Counted from the stretch's first letter, positions 53,343-62,387 are shown. The stretch: 64,000 nucleotides of DNA from Meiothermus sp. QL-1 (GCF_003351145.1 NZ_QQSV01000002.1:1-64000); one strand, 5' to 3'. Notes: generated by a model not told the origin, from the letters alone. A program made the numbers and translations.

Positions 53343-54131
53343 TCAGGCCTCATCGAGGCTCATGCCCATGATGCTGTAGCCCGCGTCCACGTACACCGTC
53401 TGGCCGGTGGTGCCGCTGGCCAGAGGGGAGAGTAGGTAAAGCCCCAGGTTGCCCACCTCCTCGTGGGTGATCATGCGCCCAAGGGGGGCAACAGCGCCGT
53501 ACCTGGCCGTCATCTTGCGGAAGCCGGGGATGCTCATGGCGGCCACCGTGCGCACCGCTCCTGCGCTGATGGCGTTGACCCGGACGTTTTTCTTGCCAAG
53601 CTCGTAGGCCAGGTAGCGCACGCTGGCCTCGAGGGCTGCCTTGGCGATGCCCATCACGTTGTAGCGGGGCACCACCTTCTCCGCGGCGTAGTAGGTGAGG
53701 GTGACCAGGCTGCCCCCTTCCCGCAGCAAGGGCTCTGCCTCACGCGCCACCGCGACCAGCGAGTAGGCCGATACCTGCAGGGCCGTGTTCCAGTCGGCGG
53801 CGGTGGTCTCGATGAAGCGCCCTTCCATGGCGGCCCGGGGGGCGAAGGCGATGGCGTGCACCACGTAGTCGAGCCCACCCCACACCTGGGCCAGGTCGGT
53901 AAACATAGCCTTGAGCGCGGCCTCGTCGGTGACGTCCACCTGGTATAGACGGCGGTGGGGCTGGTCGGCGGTGAGCTTCTCCAGCTTCTCCCTAAGGCGC
54001 TCGCTTTGGTAGCTGTAGGCCACCTCTGCCCCAGCGGCGTGCAGCTTTTGGGCGATGGCCCAGCCCAGGCTGTGCTCGTTGGTCACGCCCATGACCAGGG
54101 CCTTCTTGCCGGATAGGTCGATGGCAACCAT
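53343..54131 (-). CDS. fabI: Enoyl-ACP reductase (NADH), FabI
   Basis: 262 residues, FabI length. The cofactor motif GVTNEHSLGWAIAQKLH replaces the usual Rossmann GxGxxG in the FabI way, and the catalytic pair is in RYNVMGIAKAALE (Y-x6-K). AGAVRTVAAMSIPGF is the flexible substrate loop. It reduces the enoyl double bond in fatty acid elongation and is the triclosan target. Confidence 0.95.
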   Translation of the reverse strand: MVAIDLSGKKALVMGVTNEHSLGWAIAQKLHAAGAEVAYSYQSERLREKLEKLTADQPHRRLYQVDVTDEAALKAMFTDLAQVWGGLDYVVHAIAFAPRAAMEGRFIETTAADWNTALQVSAYSLVAVAREAEPLLREGGSLVTLTYYAAEKVVPRYNVMGIAKAALEASVRYLAYELGKKNVRVNAISAGAVRTVAAMSIPGFRKMTARYGAVAPLGRMITHEEVGNLGLYLLSPLASGTTGQTVYVDAGYSIMGMSLDEA

Positions 54132-54261
54132 GACCCTTGTATCTTACCGGTTGGCCTCGAGGCTCTGCACCGCTTTCTCGGCAAAAGAGCTCTGCAGCGC
54201 AGGACATTCCTCCTCTTTACAAGCTTTGTCAGTCAAATGAAACTGGGTAAAGGAGGGGGTT

Positions 54262-54480
54262 ATGCAAACGCTGGAAGGGGTGCGGACGGTGGGCATCCAG
54301 TGCGAGTGGGTTCCCGGCACCATGGACCGGGTTTGGGTACACCTGCCCGAGGGCGATGTGCAGGTCTCGCTGGAGCAGCTCCAGAGAATTGCTGGGACGG
54401 ACGCGGTGCACGAGCTTTACCTGAAGGGCCTGGTGCTGCTCCCCTCAGAGTACCTCGAGTCCTTCACCCGGCTCTATTGA
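54262..54480 (+). CDS. Small protein of unknown function (72 residues)
   Basis: The frame runs from ATG 54262, 5 bases after a strong AGGAGGGGG site, to TGA 54480. The peptide (MQTLEGVRTVGIQCEWVPGT, later QVSLEQLQRIAGTDAVHELYL) is acidic and soluble, with no signal peptide, and has the codon bias of its neighbours. No family was recognised. The cold-shock gene follows after 76 bases. Confidence 0.65.
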   Translation: MQTLEGVRTVGIQCEWVPGTMDRVWVHLPEGDVQVSLEQLQRIAGTDAVHELYLKGLVLLPSEYLESFTRLY

Positions 54481-54556
54481 CGGAATGCCCGGGCCGTGCT
54501 ACCTTTGGGTGTCCCCCTAAAACCTACGGGTTTCGGTCGGACGTTGGGAGTAGTGG

Positions 54557-54763
54557 ATGAACAAGGGTACGGTCAAGTGGTTTAACGCGGAAAAGGGCTA
54601 CGGTTTTATTGCGCAGGACAACGGCCCGGATGTGTTCGTGCATTTTACGGCCATCCAGGGGCAGGGCTACAGGACCCTGCACGAGGGCGACCGGGTCGAG
54701 TTCGAGATTGAGCCGGGCCGCAACGGCAAGGGCCCCCAGGCCAAGAACGTGCGCCTGGCCTAG
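54557..54763 (+). CDS. Cold-shock protein
   Basis: 68 residues, one cold-shock domain. RNP1 is KGYGFIA and RNP2 is VFVHFTA, so single-strand RNA/DNA binding should be intact. It starts [14 protein letters not shown] after TTGGGAG. An extended -10 candidate TGCTACCTT (54497-54505) would give a leader of about 45 bases with a small hairpin AAACC/GGTTT (54520-54533). Confidence 0.95.
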   Translation: MNKGTVKWFNAEKGYGFIAQDNGPDVFVHFTAIQGQGYRTLHEGDRVEFEIEPGRNGKGPQAKNVRLA

Positions 54764-54778
54764 CCGGGTGTGGCTTGC

Positions 54779-54803
54779 AAGGCCCCCCGAACTGGGGGGC
54801 CTT
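54779..54803 (+). terminator. Terminator-like hairpin after the cold-shock gene
   Basis: AAGGCCCCCC and GGGGGGCCTT pair over 10 bp around GAACT. The following bases CTTC hold only a poor T-run, so termination may be partial. Confidence 0.7.
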
Positions 54804-55026
54804 CTTCAGGTCTGAAGAGCGGCACCTGCGCGGGTGCGCCCGCATCTTCAAAGCCCACCTGCCCCGCTGCGTTTTCAAACCGCTTGCTGCCTTGGGCTTT
54901 TGGGCCCACGGGGTTGGTGGTCAGCGGAAACCCCCTCCTCCACCTCTATCGCGACCAGCGCAGCCTAGTCTAGCCCACCACCGGCGGCTGGATGAGCTGG
55001 TTTGACGGAACTGGTGGGGCCCGGCG
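54804..55026 (+). other. 223-base spacer with pairing segments between the cold-shock gene and surE
   Basis: No gene is supported here. AAAGCCCA (54850-54857) pairs with TGGGCTTT (54893-54900) over 8 bp, and inside the 35-base loop GCGTTT/AAACCGC can form a bulged 6-bp stem; one more T follows (54901). A separate hairpin GGCACC/GGTGC lies near 54822-54838. It could be a second terminator, a leader or a small RNA, or nothing. Confidence 0.25.
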
Positions 55027-55032
55027 TAGTCT
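55027..55032 (+). promoter_or_regulatory. -10 box before surE
   Basis: TAGTCT ends 8 bases before the ATG at 55041; TTGACG at 55002-55007 is a good -35 match, but the 19-base spacing is long. Confidence 0.4.
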
Positions 55033-55040
55033 GGGGACGT

Positions 55041-55805
55041 ATGCGCATTTTGGTTGCCAACGACGACGGGATATTCTCTCCCGGTATCAAGGCCCTGGCC
55101 TTTGCCCTGCGCGAGTTGGGGGAGGTCAGGGTGGTGGCCCCCGATGTGGAGCAGTCTGGGGTGGGGCACAGCATCACCTTTCGCCGGCCGCTGCGCTTCA
55201 AGCACACCGCTGCAGCGGGCTTCGGCGAGATTCCAGCCTATCGCGTGGACGGTACCCCAGCGGACTGCGTGGTGCTGGGAAGCCAGCTTTTGGGCCGGCC
55301 GGATGTGGTGGTCTCGGGTATCAACATAGGGGTCAACATGGGCCTTGACCTGACCCATTCGGGCACGGTGGCCGCAGCGCTGGAGGGCACTTCGCTGGGC
55401 ATTCCCTCCATCGCTTTCAGCCTGGACGCCTCAGGGGAGGAGCTGCGTTTCGAGGAGGCGGCCCGTTACGCGGTGCCACTGGTGCGCTGGGTGCTGGAGC
55501 ACGGGCTGCCGCCCAAGACCCTGCTCAACGTGAACTTCCCTAACCGTACGCCCCTGGGGCTGCGCATCACCCGGCTTTCCACCCACCGCTACGAGGACCA
55601 GGTGGTGGCGCGCACCGACCCCGAGGGGCGGCCCTATTACTGGTTGGCCGGTCAGCCCACCGCCGAGATGGAGGAGGGGACCGACTTTTGGGCGGTGCAG
55701 CAGGGCTACATATCGGTGACCCCCATCACCCTGGACTACACCGACTACGCCTTTGCCGCCTTGCTCGAGGGCCGGCTCACCCTGGAGGGGCTGTGCTCAG
55801 GCTAG
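55041..55805 (+). CDS. surE: 5'-nucleotidase SurE
   Basis: 254 residues from the ATG giving MRILVANDDGIFSPGIKAL; an upstream in-frame start is rejected because it precedes the promoter box. The metal ligands are in NDDG, and VVSGINIGVNMGLDLTHSGTV is the family signature. The enzyme removes phosphate from nucleoside 5'- or 3'-monophosphates. The end overlaps the convergent sensor kinase gene by 9 bases. Confidence 0.95.
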   Translation: MRILVANDDGIFSPGIKALAFALRELGEVRVVAPDVEQSGVGHSITFRRPLRFKHTAAAGFGEIPAYRVDGTPADCVVLGSQLLGRPDVVVSGINIGVNMGLDLTHSGTVAAALEGTSLGIPSIAFSLDASGEELRFEEAARYAVPLVRWVLEHGLPPKTLLNVNFPNRTPLGLRITRLSTHRYEDQVVARTDPEGRPYYWLAGQPTAEMEEGTDFWAVQQGYISVTPITLDYTDYAFAALLEGRLTLEGLCSG

Positions 55806-57218
55806 CTGGGGGTAGGGTGCGGGGGCCCGCCGAAGCGATACGCTGAAGACCGAGCCCTGGCCCAGCTCGCTTTCCACCCAGACGCTGCCCCCATGGGCCT
55901 CCACAATCGAGCGCACGATGGCCAGGCCCAGCCCGCTGCCTCCGCGCTCGCGGTCGCGCGCCTTGTCTACCCGGTAGAAGCGCTCGAAGAGGTGGGGAAG
56001 GTGTTCCTTAGGGATGCCCTCGCCGTTGTCCTCCACCCGGAGCACCACCCGTTCTGCCAGGTCGTGCGCCACCAGCCGTATCCGGGTGGCCCGGGCCTTT
56101 ATGGCGTTGGAGACCAGGTTGGCCAGCACCTGGTGCAGCCGCTCGGCGTCGCCCAGCACCCACAGATTCTCCGGAACCTCCACCTCGATCTGCCCCTCGA
56201 AGCTCTTGCTGTACTCCTCCTCGATTTCGTAGAGGACGGTGGGCAGGTGCACCGCCCCCAGCTCCACCCGCCAGCCCCCCCCGGTCTTGGAGAGCTCGAG
56301 CAGGTCCCCCACCAGCTTTTGCATCCGCTCAGCCTCCCGCTTGATGATCTCCAGGCTCTCCTTCTGCTGCTCGGAGACCTGGGTGCGCCGGAGGAGGTAG
56401 TTGATGTGGCCCAGAATGGCGGTAATGGGGGTGCGCAGCTCGTGGGAAGCGTCGGCCAGAAAGCGGCCCTGGGTTTCCCAGGCGGCCTCGAGCCGGGCGA
56501 GCATCCGGTTCAGCGACTTCACCAGCGAGGCCACCTCGTCGTGGCCTACCGGCTCGGGCAGCTTTTCCGGCTTGGTGCTCACCTGCTCGGCCTTTCGGGC
56601 CACCCATGCCAGGGGCTCCAGGGTCTGGCGCACCAGCCGAAAAGCCAGGACGCCGCCAAAAATGGTGACCAGCAGGGCGGTGACGAGGTAGGTGCGGGCA
56701 AAGTCGGTCAGAATGCTCTGGAGGCCCTCGGTAGATTTGGCCACCAGCAGGATGACCAACTGGGGGCCTTGGGAAATACCGGCGATCTCGGTTTGTAGCC
56801 GCTCGACCCGCGCCCGCAAGGGTATCTGGCTGCCGTCGGGGCGGGCGAGGGAAGTCTCGGTGTAGACCCCGCCGGAGCGCAGCACCTCCTCCAGGCTGCT
56901 TTCCGAGAGGTTCAGGCTGGCCTCGCCCAGGGCCAGCGACTTGGCGATGGGGATGGCTGCCCCTTGCAGGATGTCGCTGGCGGTGGGGTTGGGAAAGGGC
57001 ACCCAGAGGGCCTGGCCGTAGACCGTAAGCGGGAGGCCCTCCAGGTTGCCCTGCTCGCGGATTTGGCGCTGTGCAGCCTGCGCGCTTTCCATGAGCTCGC
57101 GCCGCAGGTTTTCGTAGAGGGTGAACTGCAGGGTGCCGTAGACTGAGGCCCCGATGAGGGCCTGCGACAGGGCGAGAACCAGCAGGAGGAGGGAGGTGAT
57201 GCGGGTGCGGAGGGTCAT
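55797..57218 (-). CDS. Membrane sensor histidine kinase
   Basis: 473 residues. Two membrane helices (near residues 8-28 and 175-195) enclose an extracytoplasmic sensor domain of about 140 residues. Then come HAMP (RQTLEPLAWVARKAEQV), HisKA with ASHELRTPITAILGH, and the ATPase with NLVSNAIKA, DNGEGIPKEHLP and GGSGLGLAIV. It should phosphorylate a response regulator, but none is adjacent. The signal is unknown. Confidence 0.92.
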   Translation of the reverse strand: MTLRTRITSLLLLVLALSQALIGASVYGTLQFTLYENLRRELMESAQAAQRQIREQGNLEGLPLTVYGQALWVPFPNPTASDILQGAAIPIAKSLALGEASLNLSESSLEEVLRSGGVYTETSLARPDGSQIPLRARVERLQTEIAGISQGPQLVILLVAKSTEGLQSILTDFARTYLVTALLVTIFGGVLAFRLVRQTLEPLAWVARKAEQVSTKPEKLPEPVGHDEVASLVKSLNRMLARLEAAWETQGRFLADASHELRTPITAILGHINYLLRRTQVSEQQKESLEIIKREAERMQKLVGDLLELSKTGGGWRVELGAVHLPTVLYEIEEEYSKSFEGQIEVEVPENLWVLGDAERLHQVLANLVSNAIKARATRIRLVAHDLAERVVLRVEDNGEGIPKEHLPHLFERFYRVDKARDRERGGSGLGLAIVRSIVEAHGGSVWVESELGQGSVFSVSLRRAPAPYPQLA

Positions 57219-57226
57219 CTATCTGA

Positions 57227-57232
57227 ATGATA
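57227..57232 (-). promoter_or_regulatory. -10 box before the sensor kinase gene
   Basis: TATCAT on the minus strand ends 8 bases before the ATG at 57218. It lies in the 41-base divergent gap to cobD. Confidence 0.45.
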
Positions 57233-57245
57233 CGCGGGCTTCTGG

Positions 57246-57251
57246 TAGCCT
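57246..57251 (+). promoter_or_regulatory. -10 box before cobD
   Basis: TAGCCT ends 8 bases before ATG 57260. It supports that start over the in-frame ATG at 57227, which would lie upstream of the transcript. Confidence 0.4.
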
Positions 57252-57259
57252 TGGGCAGG

Positions 57260-58153
57260 ATGGCGGTGCTGCTCGCGCTGTGGCTGGACTGGCGCTTCGG
57301 CGAGCCCCCGACTGCCTTGCACCCGGTGGTCTGGATGGGCCGCTACCTGGGGTGGGTGGGGCGGGGGTTGACGCGCCTTCCTCCGCGCTCTGCCTTTGCG
57401 CTGGGGGCAGTGTACTGGTGCCTGGGGGCGGGGCTTTTTGCGGGGGCCTATGGCCTTATGGCCTGGGGGTTAGGCTTCTTACCCGGGTGGCTCGAGCCCC
57501 TTTTAGCAGCCTTTTTCCTGAAGCCGCTCTTCGCCTTCCGCATGCTTTTGGACGAAGCCTGGGCGGTGGAGGCTGCGCTGGGCGAGGGCCTGGAGGCCGG
57601 GCGGGCCCGCCTGCGCCACCTGGTCAGCCGCAACACCGCTGAGCTTTCTGAGAGCGAGGTGCGGGAGGGTCTTCTGGAGTCGGCGGCTGAGAACCTCTCG
57701 GACTCGGTGGTGGCCCCCCTCTTCTGGTTTGTGCTGCTGGGCCTGCCCGGGGCGGCCCTCTACCGCTTCGCCAACACCGCCGACGCCATGTGGGGGTATA
57801 TGGGGGCCTGGGCCTGGGCGGGTCGGTGGGCGGCCCGGGCCGACGACCTGCTGAACTGGGTCCCAGCCCGGCTGACCGCCGGACTCCTCTGGCTCGGGGT
57901 GCGGGGCCCCACCTGGCGGGACCTGGCCCGCGAAGCCCGCAAGACCCCTTCCCCCAACGCGGGCTGGCCCATGGCCGCGCTGGCCCTGGCCTTGGGCCTG
58001 CGCCTGGGCAAGCCTGGGGTGTACGTCCTAAACCCCCGGGGCCGGCCCCCCGGACAGGCCGAGGTGGCCGCCGGGCTGGCCCGGGTGGCCCGCGCTGGCT
58101 GGCTGGGTGCTGTGCTCCTGGCCGGAATAGAAGCCTGGCGCCATTTTTTGTAG
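57260..58153 (+). CDS. cobD: Adenosylcobinamide-phosphate synthase (CobD/CbiB)
   Basis: 297 residues with several membrane helices. The family start LLALWLDWRFGEPPTALHPV, the central ESAAENLSDSVVAPLFW and RFANTADAMWGY are clear. The enzyme joins aminopropanol phosphate to adenosylcobyric acid, the step after CobQ. It forms a second B12 locus with cobC, away from the riboswitch operon; no riboswitch is seen here. Confidence 0.94.
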   Translation: MAVLLALWLDWRFGEPPTALHPVVWMGRYLGWVGRGLTRLPPRSAFALGAVYWCLGAGLFAGAYGLMAWGLGFLPGWLEPLLAAFFLKPLFAFRMLLDEAWAVEAALGEGLEAGRARLRHLVSRNTAELSESEVREGLLESAAENLSDSVVAPLFWFVLLGLPGAALYRFANTADAMWGYMGAWAWAGRWAARADDLLNWVPARLTAGLLWLGVRGPTWRDLAREARKTPSPNAGWPMAALALALGLRLGKPGVYVLNPRGRPPGQAEVAAGLARVARAGWLGAVLLAGIEAWRHFL

Positions 58154-58177
58154 CCTCTCTAACCTGAGACTTAGGCG

Positions 58178-59167
58178 ATGATTGACGATGTTCTGAAGCC
58201 CATCCACGGCGGGACCGACAGCGGCCCCCCGCCCCGTTACGATTTCTCCACCAATGCCAACGGCCTGGGGCCCAACCCTCACGCCCTGCGGGCCATTCAG
58301 CAGGCCGACCCCAGCCGCTACCCCGACCCCCTTTACACCGCCACCCATGCCGCCTTGGCCTGCCACCACGGGGTGGCCCCTGAGCAGGTGGCGGTGGGTG
58401 GGGGCACCAGCGAGCTCATCCACCGGCTGACCCGGCTGCGCTACCTGCGGGGGCCCATGCTGATCCTACCCCCCACCTTCTCGGAGTACGCCCGCGCGGC
58501 CCAGCCCGCCGAGCTGCCCTTGCTCAAGGCCGAGGACGGTTCCCAGTTTCTGCGGCTTTTGCCCCAGGCCACCCTGGCCTTCCTGTGCGTGCCCAACAAC
58601 CCCACCGGGGAGGTCTACGACTTTCTCTTCGAGGCGGCCGAGATAGCCGACCAGCGGCAGGTGGTGCTGGTGCTCGACCTGGCCTACTACGCCCTCTGCC
58701 AAAACCCCCCGCCCCTTCCCCCCACGGCCTGGCGGCTATACAGCCCCAACAAGGCCCACGGCCTGACCGGGGTGCGGGCTGGCTACCTGGTGGCGCCGCA
58801 GGACCTCACCTATTTCCGCCACATAGCCCCCTCCTGGGTGCTGGGGGTGCACGGGGAGGCCTTCTTGCGGGCAGCGCTCGAGCCCCCCTCCCAGGCCTGG
58901 TTGGCCGAGACCCGGCAGAGGCTCTGGCAGCTCCGGGCCGAGCTGGCCCAGGGTTTGCGCGCGCTGGGCCTCGAGGTCCAGGAAAGCCCGGCCAACTTCC
59001 TTCTGGTCCGGGTGGGGCAGGCCACCCAGGTGGCCCTGGCCCTCAGGGCCCGGGGCCTGCGGGTGCGCGACTGCACCAGCTTTGGTCTGCCCGAGTGGCT
59101 GCGCCTTTCAGCTCAGGTGCCGGAGGCCCAGCAGGCCCTGCTGGAGGCTTTGGCAGAGGTGCTTTAG
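58178..59167 (+). CDS. cobC: CobC-type PLP enzyme (threonine-phosphate decarboxylase-like)
   Basis: 329 residues of the HisC-like aminotransferase fold. The PLP lysine is in LYSPNKAHGLTGVRAGY, with AFLCVPNNPTGEVYD before it and FLLVRVG near the end. Next to cobD, it most likely makes (R)-1-amino-2-propanol phosphate from threonine phosphate. A histidinol-phosphate aminotransferase role is possible but less likely. It starts 24 bases after cobD. Confidence 0.88.
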   Translation: MIDDVLKPIHGGTDSGPPPRYDFSTNANGLGPNPHALRAIQQADPSRYPDPLYTATHAALACHHGVAPEQVAVGGGTSELIHRLTRLRYLRGPMLILPPTFSEYARAAQPAELPLLKAEDGSQFLRLLPQATLAFLCVPNNPTGEVYDFLFEAAEIADQRQVVLVLDLAYYALCQNPPPLPPTAWRLYSPNKAHGLTGVRAGYLVAPQDLTYFRHIAPSWVLGVHGEAFLRAALEPPSQAWLAETRQRLWQLRAELAQGLRALGLEVQESPANFLLVRVGQATQVALALRARGLRVRDCTSFGLPEWLRLSAQVPEAQQALLEALAEVL

Positions 59168-61542
59168 GCGCCGGCCCCGGGCTGCTGCCGGTTTTCGCCG
59201 GGCTGGACGGGGGGCATCACCGGTTCGGGCAGCAAAAGGTAGCGCAGCACCTCGCCCACATCCTCCACCAGCTTGATCTCTAGCCCTTCCAGCACCTCCT
59301 TGGGCAACTCCTGGAGCTGGGGTTCGTTGTCCTTGGGCAGCACCACCTTGTGAATACCAGCCTGGTGGGCGGCCAGAAGTTTTTCCTTGACCCCCCCAAT
59401 CGGCAGCACCTTGCCCCTCAGGCTCACCTCGCCGGTCATGGCCACGTCCATGCGGGCCGGGCGGCGGGTGAGGGCGCTGGCGATGGCGGTGGCCATGGTG
59501 ATCCCCGCGCTGGGGCCATCCTTGGGGGTGGCCCCGTCGGGCACGTGCACGTGCAGGTCGTATTTGCTGTGGAACTCCTCGGGCAGGCCCCACTCGGCGC
59601 TGTGGGCCCGGAGGTAGGTGAGGGCGGCCTGGGCCGACTCCTTCATCACCTCGCCAAGCTGCCCGGTGAGGTTGAGTTTTCCACTGCCCGGTACCGCGGC
59701 CACCTCGATGGTGAGGAGGGTGCCGCCCACCGGCGTCCAGGCCAGGCCCTGGGCGGTGCCCACCTGGGGTTCGGTCTCGGCCCTGTCGGGGCGGAAACGG
59801 GGGATGCCCAGGTAGGCGGGTAGGTCAGGGGCGTCCACCGTCCGCACCCCTTCCCAGGCGCCCTCCAGCCAAAGCTTGGCCCCTTTGCGGGCAATCTTGC
59901 CCAGCTCGCGCTCCAGCCCCCGCACCCCGGCCTCCCGGGTGTACTCGGTGATGACCCGCATGATTGCGGCGTCGGTCACCTCCATTTTCCCCTCCATGCC
60001 CGACTCCTTGCGCTGCTTGGGCCAGAGGTACTGCCGCGCGATGGCTTGTTTTTCCAGGTTGGTGTAGCCGGGAATCTCGATGACCTCCATGCGGTCTAGG
60101 AGGGGCCGCGGGATGGTTTGGAGGTTGTTGGCGGTGGTGATGAAGAAGACCCGCGAGAGGTCGTAGGGCACGTCCAGGTAGTGGTCGGTGAAGGTGTTGT
60201 TCTGCTCGGGGTCCAGCACCTCGAGCATGGCGCTCGCAGGGTCGCCCCGCCAGTCGGAGCTCATCTTATCGATTTCGTCGAGCAGGATAACCGGGTTCAC
60301 CACTCCGACCTGCTTCATGGCGTGGATGATCTTGCCCGGCATGGCCCCGATGTAGGTGCGGCGGTGCCCCCTTATCTCGGCCTCGTCGCGCACCCCGCCC
60401 AGGCTGATGCGGTGGAATTTGCGGTTCATGCTGCGGGCAATGCTCCGGCCCAGCGAGGTCTTGCCCACCCCGGGCGGCCCCACCAGCAGCAGGATGGGGG
60501 CGCGGTTGCGCACCTCCTGGCCCTGGGTGAGCTGGCGCACCGCCAGGTACTCCAGGATGCGCTCTTTGACGTCCTTGAGCCCGTAGTGGTCCTCGTCCAG
60601 GATGGCCCGGGTGTGGTTGATGTCCAGCACCTCGGGGTCGGCCTTGGTCCAGGGAACCTCGGTGAGCCAGTCGAGGTAGGTGCGGGCCACGGTGGCCTCG
60701 GGGCTGCCCTGTTGCATGCGCTCGAGCCGGTCCAGCTCCTTCAAGGCCTTGGCCTTGACCGCCTCGGGCATCCCCACCTCTTCGATTTTCTTGCGCAGGG
60801 CCTCCAGGTCGTTGTAGGCATCCTCTCCGCCCAGCTCCTTCTGGATGGCCTTCATTTGCTCGCGCAGGTAGTACTCGCGCTGGTTGGTGTCCATCTGCTC
60901 CTTGACCCGCTGGGCCACCCGCTTGTCGAGCTCAAAGCGCTCGAGGTCGCGGGTCAGGAGGGCGAGTACCCGCCGGAGCCGGGCTTCTAGGTCCAGCAGC
61001 TCCAGAATCTCCTGCTTTTCGGCCACCGTCCAGGTGGCGTGGTAGGCGATGGTGTCGGCCAGAACAGCCGGGTCGGTGGTGGCCCGCACGGCCTCGAGCT
61101 GGTAGCGGTCGAGCCTGAGGGATTTGTGGTTGGCCACGTACTTGTCGAAGGCGTCCTTGATCTCTTCTACCAGCACCCGGGTCACGGTTTCATCCGTGGT
61201 GAAGAGCTCGGCGTGGATCTCGCCTCGAGCCCTCAGATAGGGGCCTGGGATGTAGTCCTTGACCTCGGCCCGGGCCCGGGCCTCCACCATGACCTGCAGG
61301 GTGCCGTCGGGCAGGCGCATGGCCTGCTTGACCACGGCCTGTACGCCCCAATGGTAGAGGTCGCCTGGGGTGGGGTCGTCCACCTCCGGGTCACGCTGGG
61401 TCACCAGGAAGATGAGCCGATCCGCCCCCATGGCTTCTTCTACGGCGCGCTTGCTTTTAGCCCGCCCCACGTCCACCGGGGTGGTGGTATGGGGCAGGAT
61501 GACCGTGTTGCGAAGAGGAATGACTGGTAGTTCTAGGCGCAT
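59164..61542 (-). CDS. lon: ATP-dependent protease Lon
   Basis: 792 residues. The N-domain ([20 protein letters not shown]) binds substrates, Walker A is GPPGVGKTS near residue 354, and the proteolytic dyad is Ser in DGPSAGITM (about 677) and Lys in GGVKEKLL (about 717). Lon degrades misfolded and short-lived proteins. GGAG lies 9 bases before the ATG. The 154-base upstream region holds a long inverted repeat. Confidence 0.96.
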   Translation of the reverse strand: MRLELPVIPLRNTVILPHTTTPVDVGRAKSKRAVEEAMGADRLIFLVTQRDPEVDDPTPGDLYHWGVQAVVKQAMRLPDGTLQVMVEARARAEVKDYIPGPYLRARGEIHAELFTTDETVTRVLVEEIKDAFDKYVANHKSLRLDRYQLEAVRATTDPAVLADTIAYHATWTVAEKQEILELLDLEARLRRVLALLTRDLERFELDKRVAQRVKEQMDTNQREYYLREQMKAIQKELGGEDAYNDLEALRKKIEEVGMPEAVKAKALKELDRLERMQQGSPEATVARTYLDWLTEVPWTKADPEVLDINHTRAILDEDHYGLKDVKERILEYLAVRQLTQGQEVRNRAPILLLVGPPGVGKTSLGRSIARSMNRKFHRISLGGVRDEAEIRGHRRTYIGAMPGKIIHAMKQVGVVNPVILLDEIDKMSSDWRGDPASAMLEVLDPEQNNTFTDHYLDVPYDLSRVFFITTANNLQTIPRPLLDRMEVIEIPGYTNLEKQAIARQYLWPKQRKESGMEGKMEVTDAAIMRVITEYTREAGVRGLERELGKIARKGAKLWLEGAWEGVRTVDAPDLPAYLGIPRFRPDRAETEPQVGTAQGLAWTPVGGTLLTIEVAAVPGSGKLNLTGQLGEVMKESAQAALTYLRAHSAEWGLPEEFHSKYDLHVHVPDGATPKDGPSAGITMATAIASALTRRPARMDVAMTGEVSLRGKVLPIGGVKEKLLAAHQAGIHKVVLPKDNEPQLQELPKEVLEGLEIKLVEDVGEVLRYLLLPEPVMPPVQPGENRQQPGAGA

Positions 61543-61643
61543 AGGCTATTCATCTCCTGGGTTCCGCCTGGGGGGTGCATCGCTCGCTCGGCGGGTAGGA
61601 GCGATATGTACTTTAGATTTTACCGGGCCATGACCCTGGGATA

Positions 61644-61696
61644 GGGCCAAATCTTACACTTAATCTAGTTGAGCATAGAAGACTCAGATTTGACCC
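61644..61696 (-). repeat. Inverted repeat in the lon upstream region
   Basis: GGGCCAAATCT (61644-61654) and AGATTTGACCC (61686-61696) match as inverted repeats in 10 of 11 positions, separated by 31 bases. The right arm touches the stop codon of the 40-residue protein gene. It could be an operator, a leader hairpin or a weak terminator. No CIRCE-like sequence was recognised. Confidence 0.4.
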
Positions 61697-61819
61697 TCAG
61701 GCGCTGGGGGCCAGCAGGGCCGAGGCCAGGATGAGCAGGCCGGCCAGGATTCCGGTGATGGTGTCCAGGAGCAGGTCGCGGGCCCAGTTTTCGGCAGGAC
61801 GCTTGGCGTTGTGGGGCAT
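61697..61819 (-). CDS. 40-residue single-helix membrane protein of unknown function
   Basis: The frame starts at ATG 61819 and encodes a polar head (MPHNAKRPAENWARD) followed by a hydrophobic helix (TGILAGLLILASALLAPSA). The charge layout favours N-terminus inside. The start is supported by a promoter of near-consensus quality that ends 6 bases upstream. It sits between lon and the rpsF-rplI operon. Function unknown. Confidence 0.65.
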   Translation of the reverse strand: MPHNAKRPAENWARDLLLDTITGILAGLLILASALLAPSA

Positions 61820-61825
61820 GGGATA

Positions 61826-61854
61826 TGTATATAACATAAAAAACGGCCTGTCAA
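61826..61854 (-). promoter_or_regulatory. Near-consensus leaderless promoter of the 40-residue protein
   Basis: On the minus strand TTGACA (61849-61854), 17 bases and TATACA (61826-61831) end 6 bases before the ATG. The spacer is AT-rich, unlike the neighbourhood. It is one of the best promoter matches in the window. Confidence 0.75.
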
Positions 61855-61883
61855 TGCATAAGAATAGTTTTGTTTTTAGCGCC

Positions 61884-61910
61884 AAAACGAACACCCCGCG
61901 GGGCGGGGTG
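61884..61910 (-). terminator. Terminator of the rpsF-ssb-rpsR-rplI operon
   Basis: On the minus strand CACCCCG and CGGGGTG pair over 7 bp with a 5-base loop, followed by TTCGTTTT. It lies 23 bases after the rplI stop. Confidence 0.8.
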
Positions 61911-61933
61911 CTCCGAGCGAGGGATTCTGGGTT

Positions 61934-62377
61934 TTATTCGGCCACCACCGAGACCTTGAGCTGGATGGGTACCTCGGGGTGGGGTTTGTAGGGGATGGTG
62001 TAGCTGCCCAGCTCTTTGATGGGCTTTTCCAGGGCCAGCTTTTTGGGGTCGATGTGGATTTGGTGCTGGGCCTCGAGGGCCGCGGCAATCTCGCGGCTGG
62101 TGACCGAGCCGTAAATCTTCTGTTCGCCAGCCTTCACCCTGAGCACCAGGGTGATGGGCTCCAAAAGCTCCCGCAGCCGCTCGGCCTCGGCCTTGCGCTC
62201 GGCCGCCTTCTTGGCCTGTGCCCGGATTTTGGCCTCCAGGGTCTTTAGGTTGCTCTCGGTGGCCAAAACCGCGAGCCCACGGGGCAGAAGGTAGTTGCGG
62301 GCGTAGCCGGGCTTCACGCTCACCACTGCCCCCACATCGCCCAGGTTTTCCATGGGTTCAAGCAGGATTACCTTCAT
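61934..62377 (-). CDS. rplI: 50S ribosomal protein L9 (bL9)
   Basis: 147 residues from the ATG 7 bases after GGAGG. It begins MKVILLEPMENLGDVGAVVS, has the long connecting helix (LEAKIRAQAKKAAERKAEAE), and ends in the second RNA-binding domain (YKPHPEVPIQLKVSVVAE). L9 spans away from the L1 stalk base and affects frame maintenance. It is the last gene of its operon. Confidence 0.96.
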   Translation of the reverse strand: MKVILLEPMENLGDVGAVVSVKPGYARNYLLPRGLAVLATESNLKTLEAKIRAQAKKAAERKAEAERLRELLEPITLVLRVKAGEQKIYGSVTSREIAAALEAQHQIHIDPKKLALEKPIKELGSYTIPYKPHPEVPIQLKVSVVAE

Positions 62378-62387
62378 CCACAACCTC

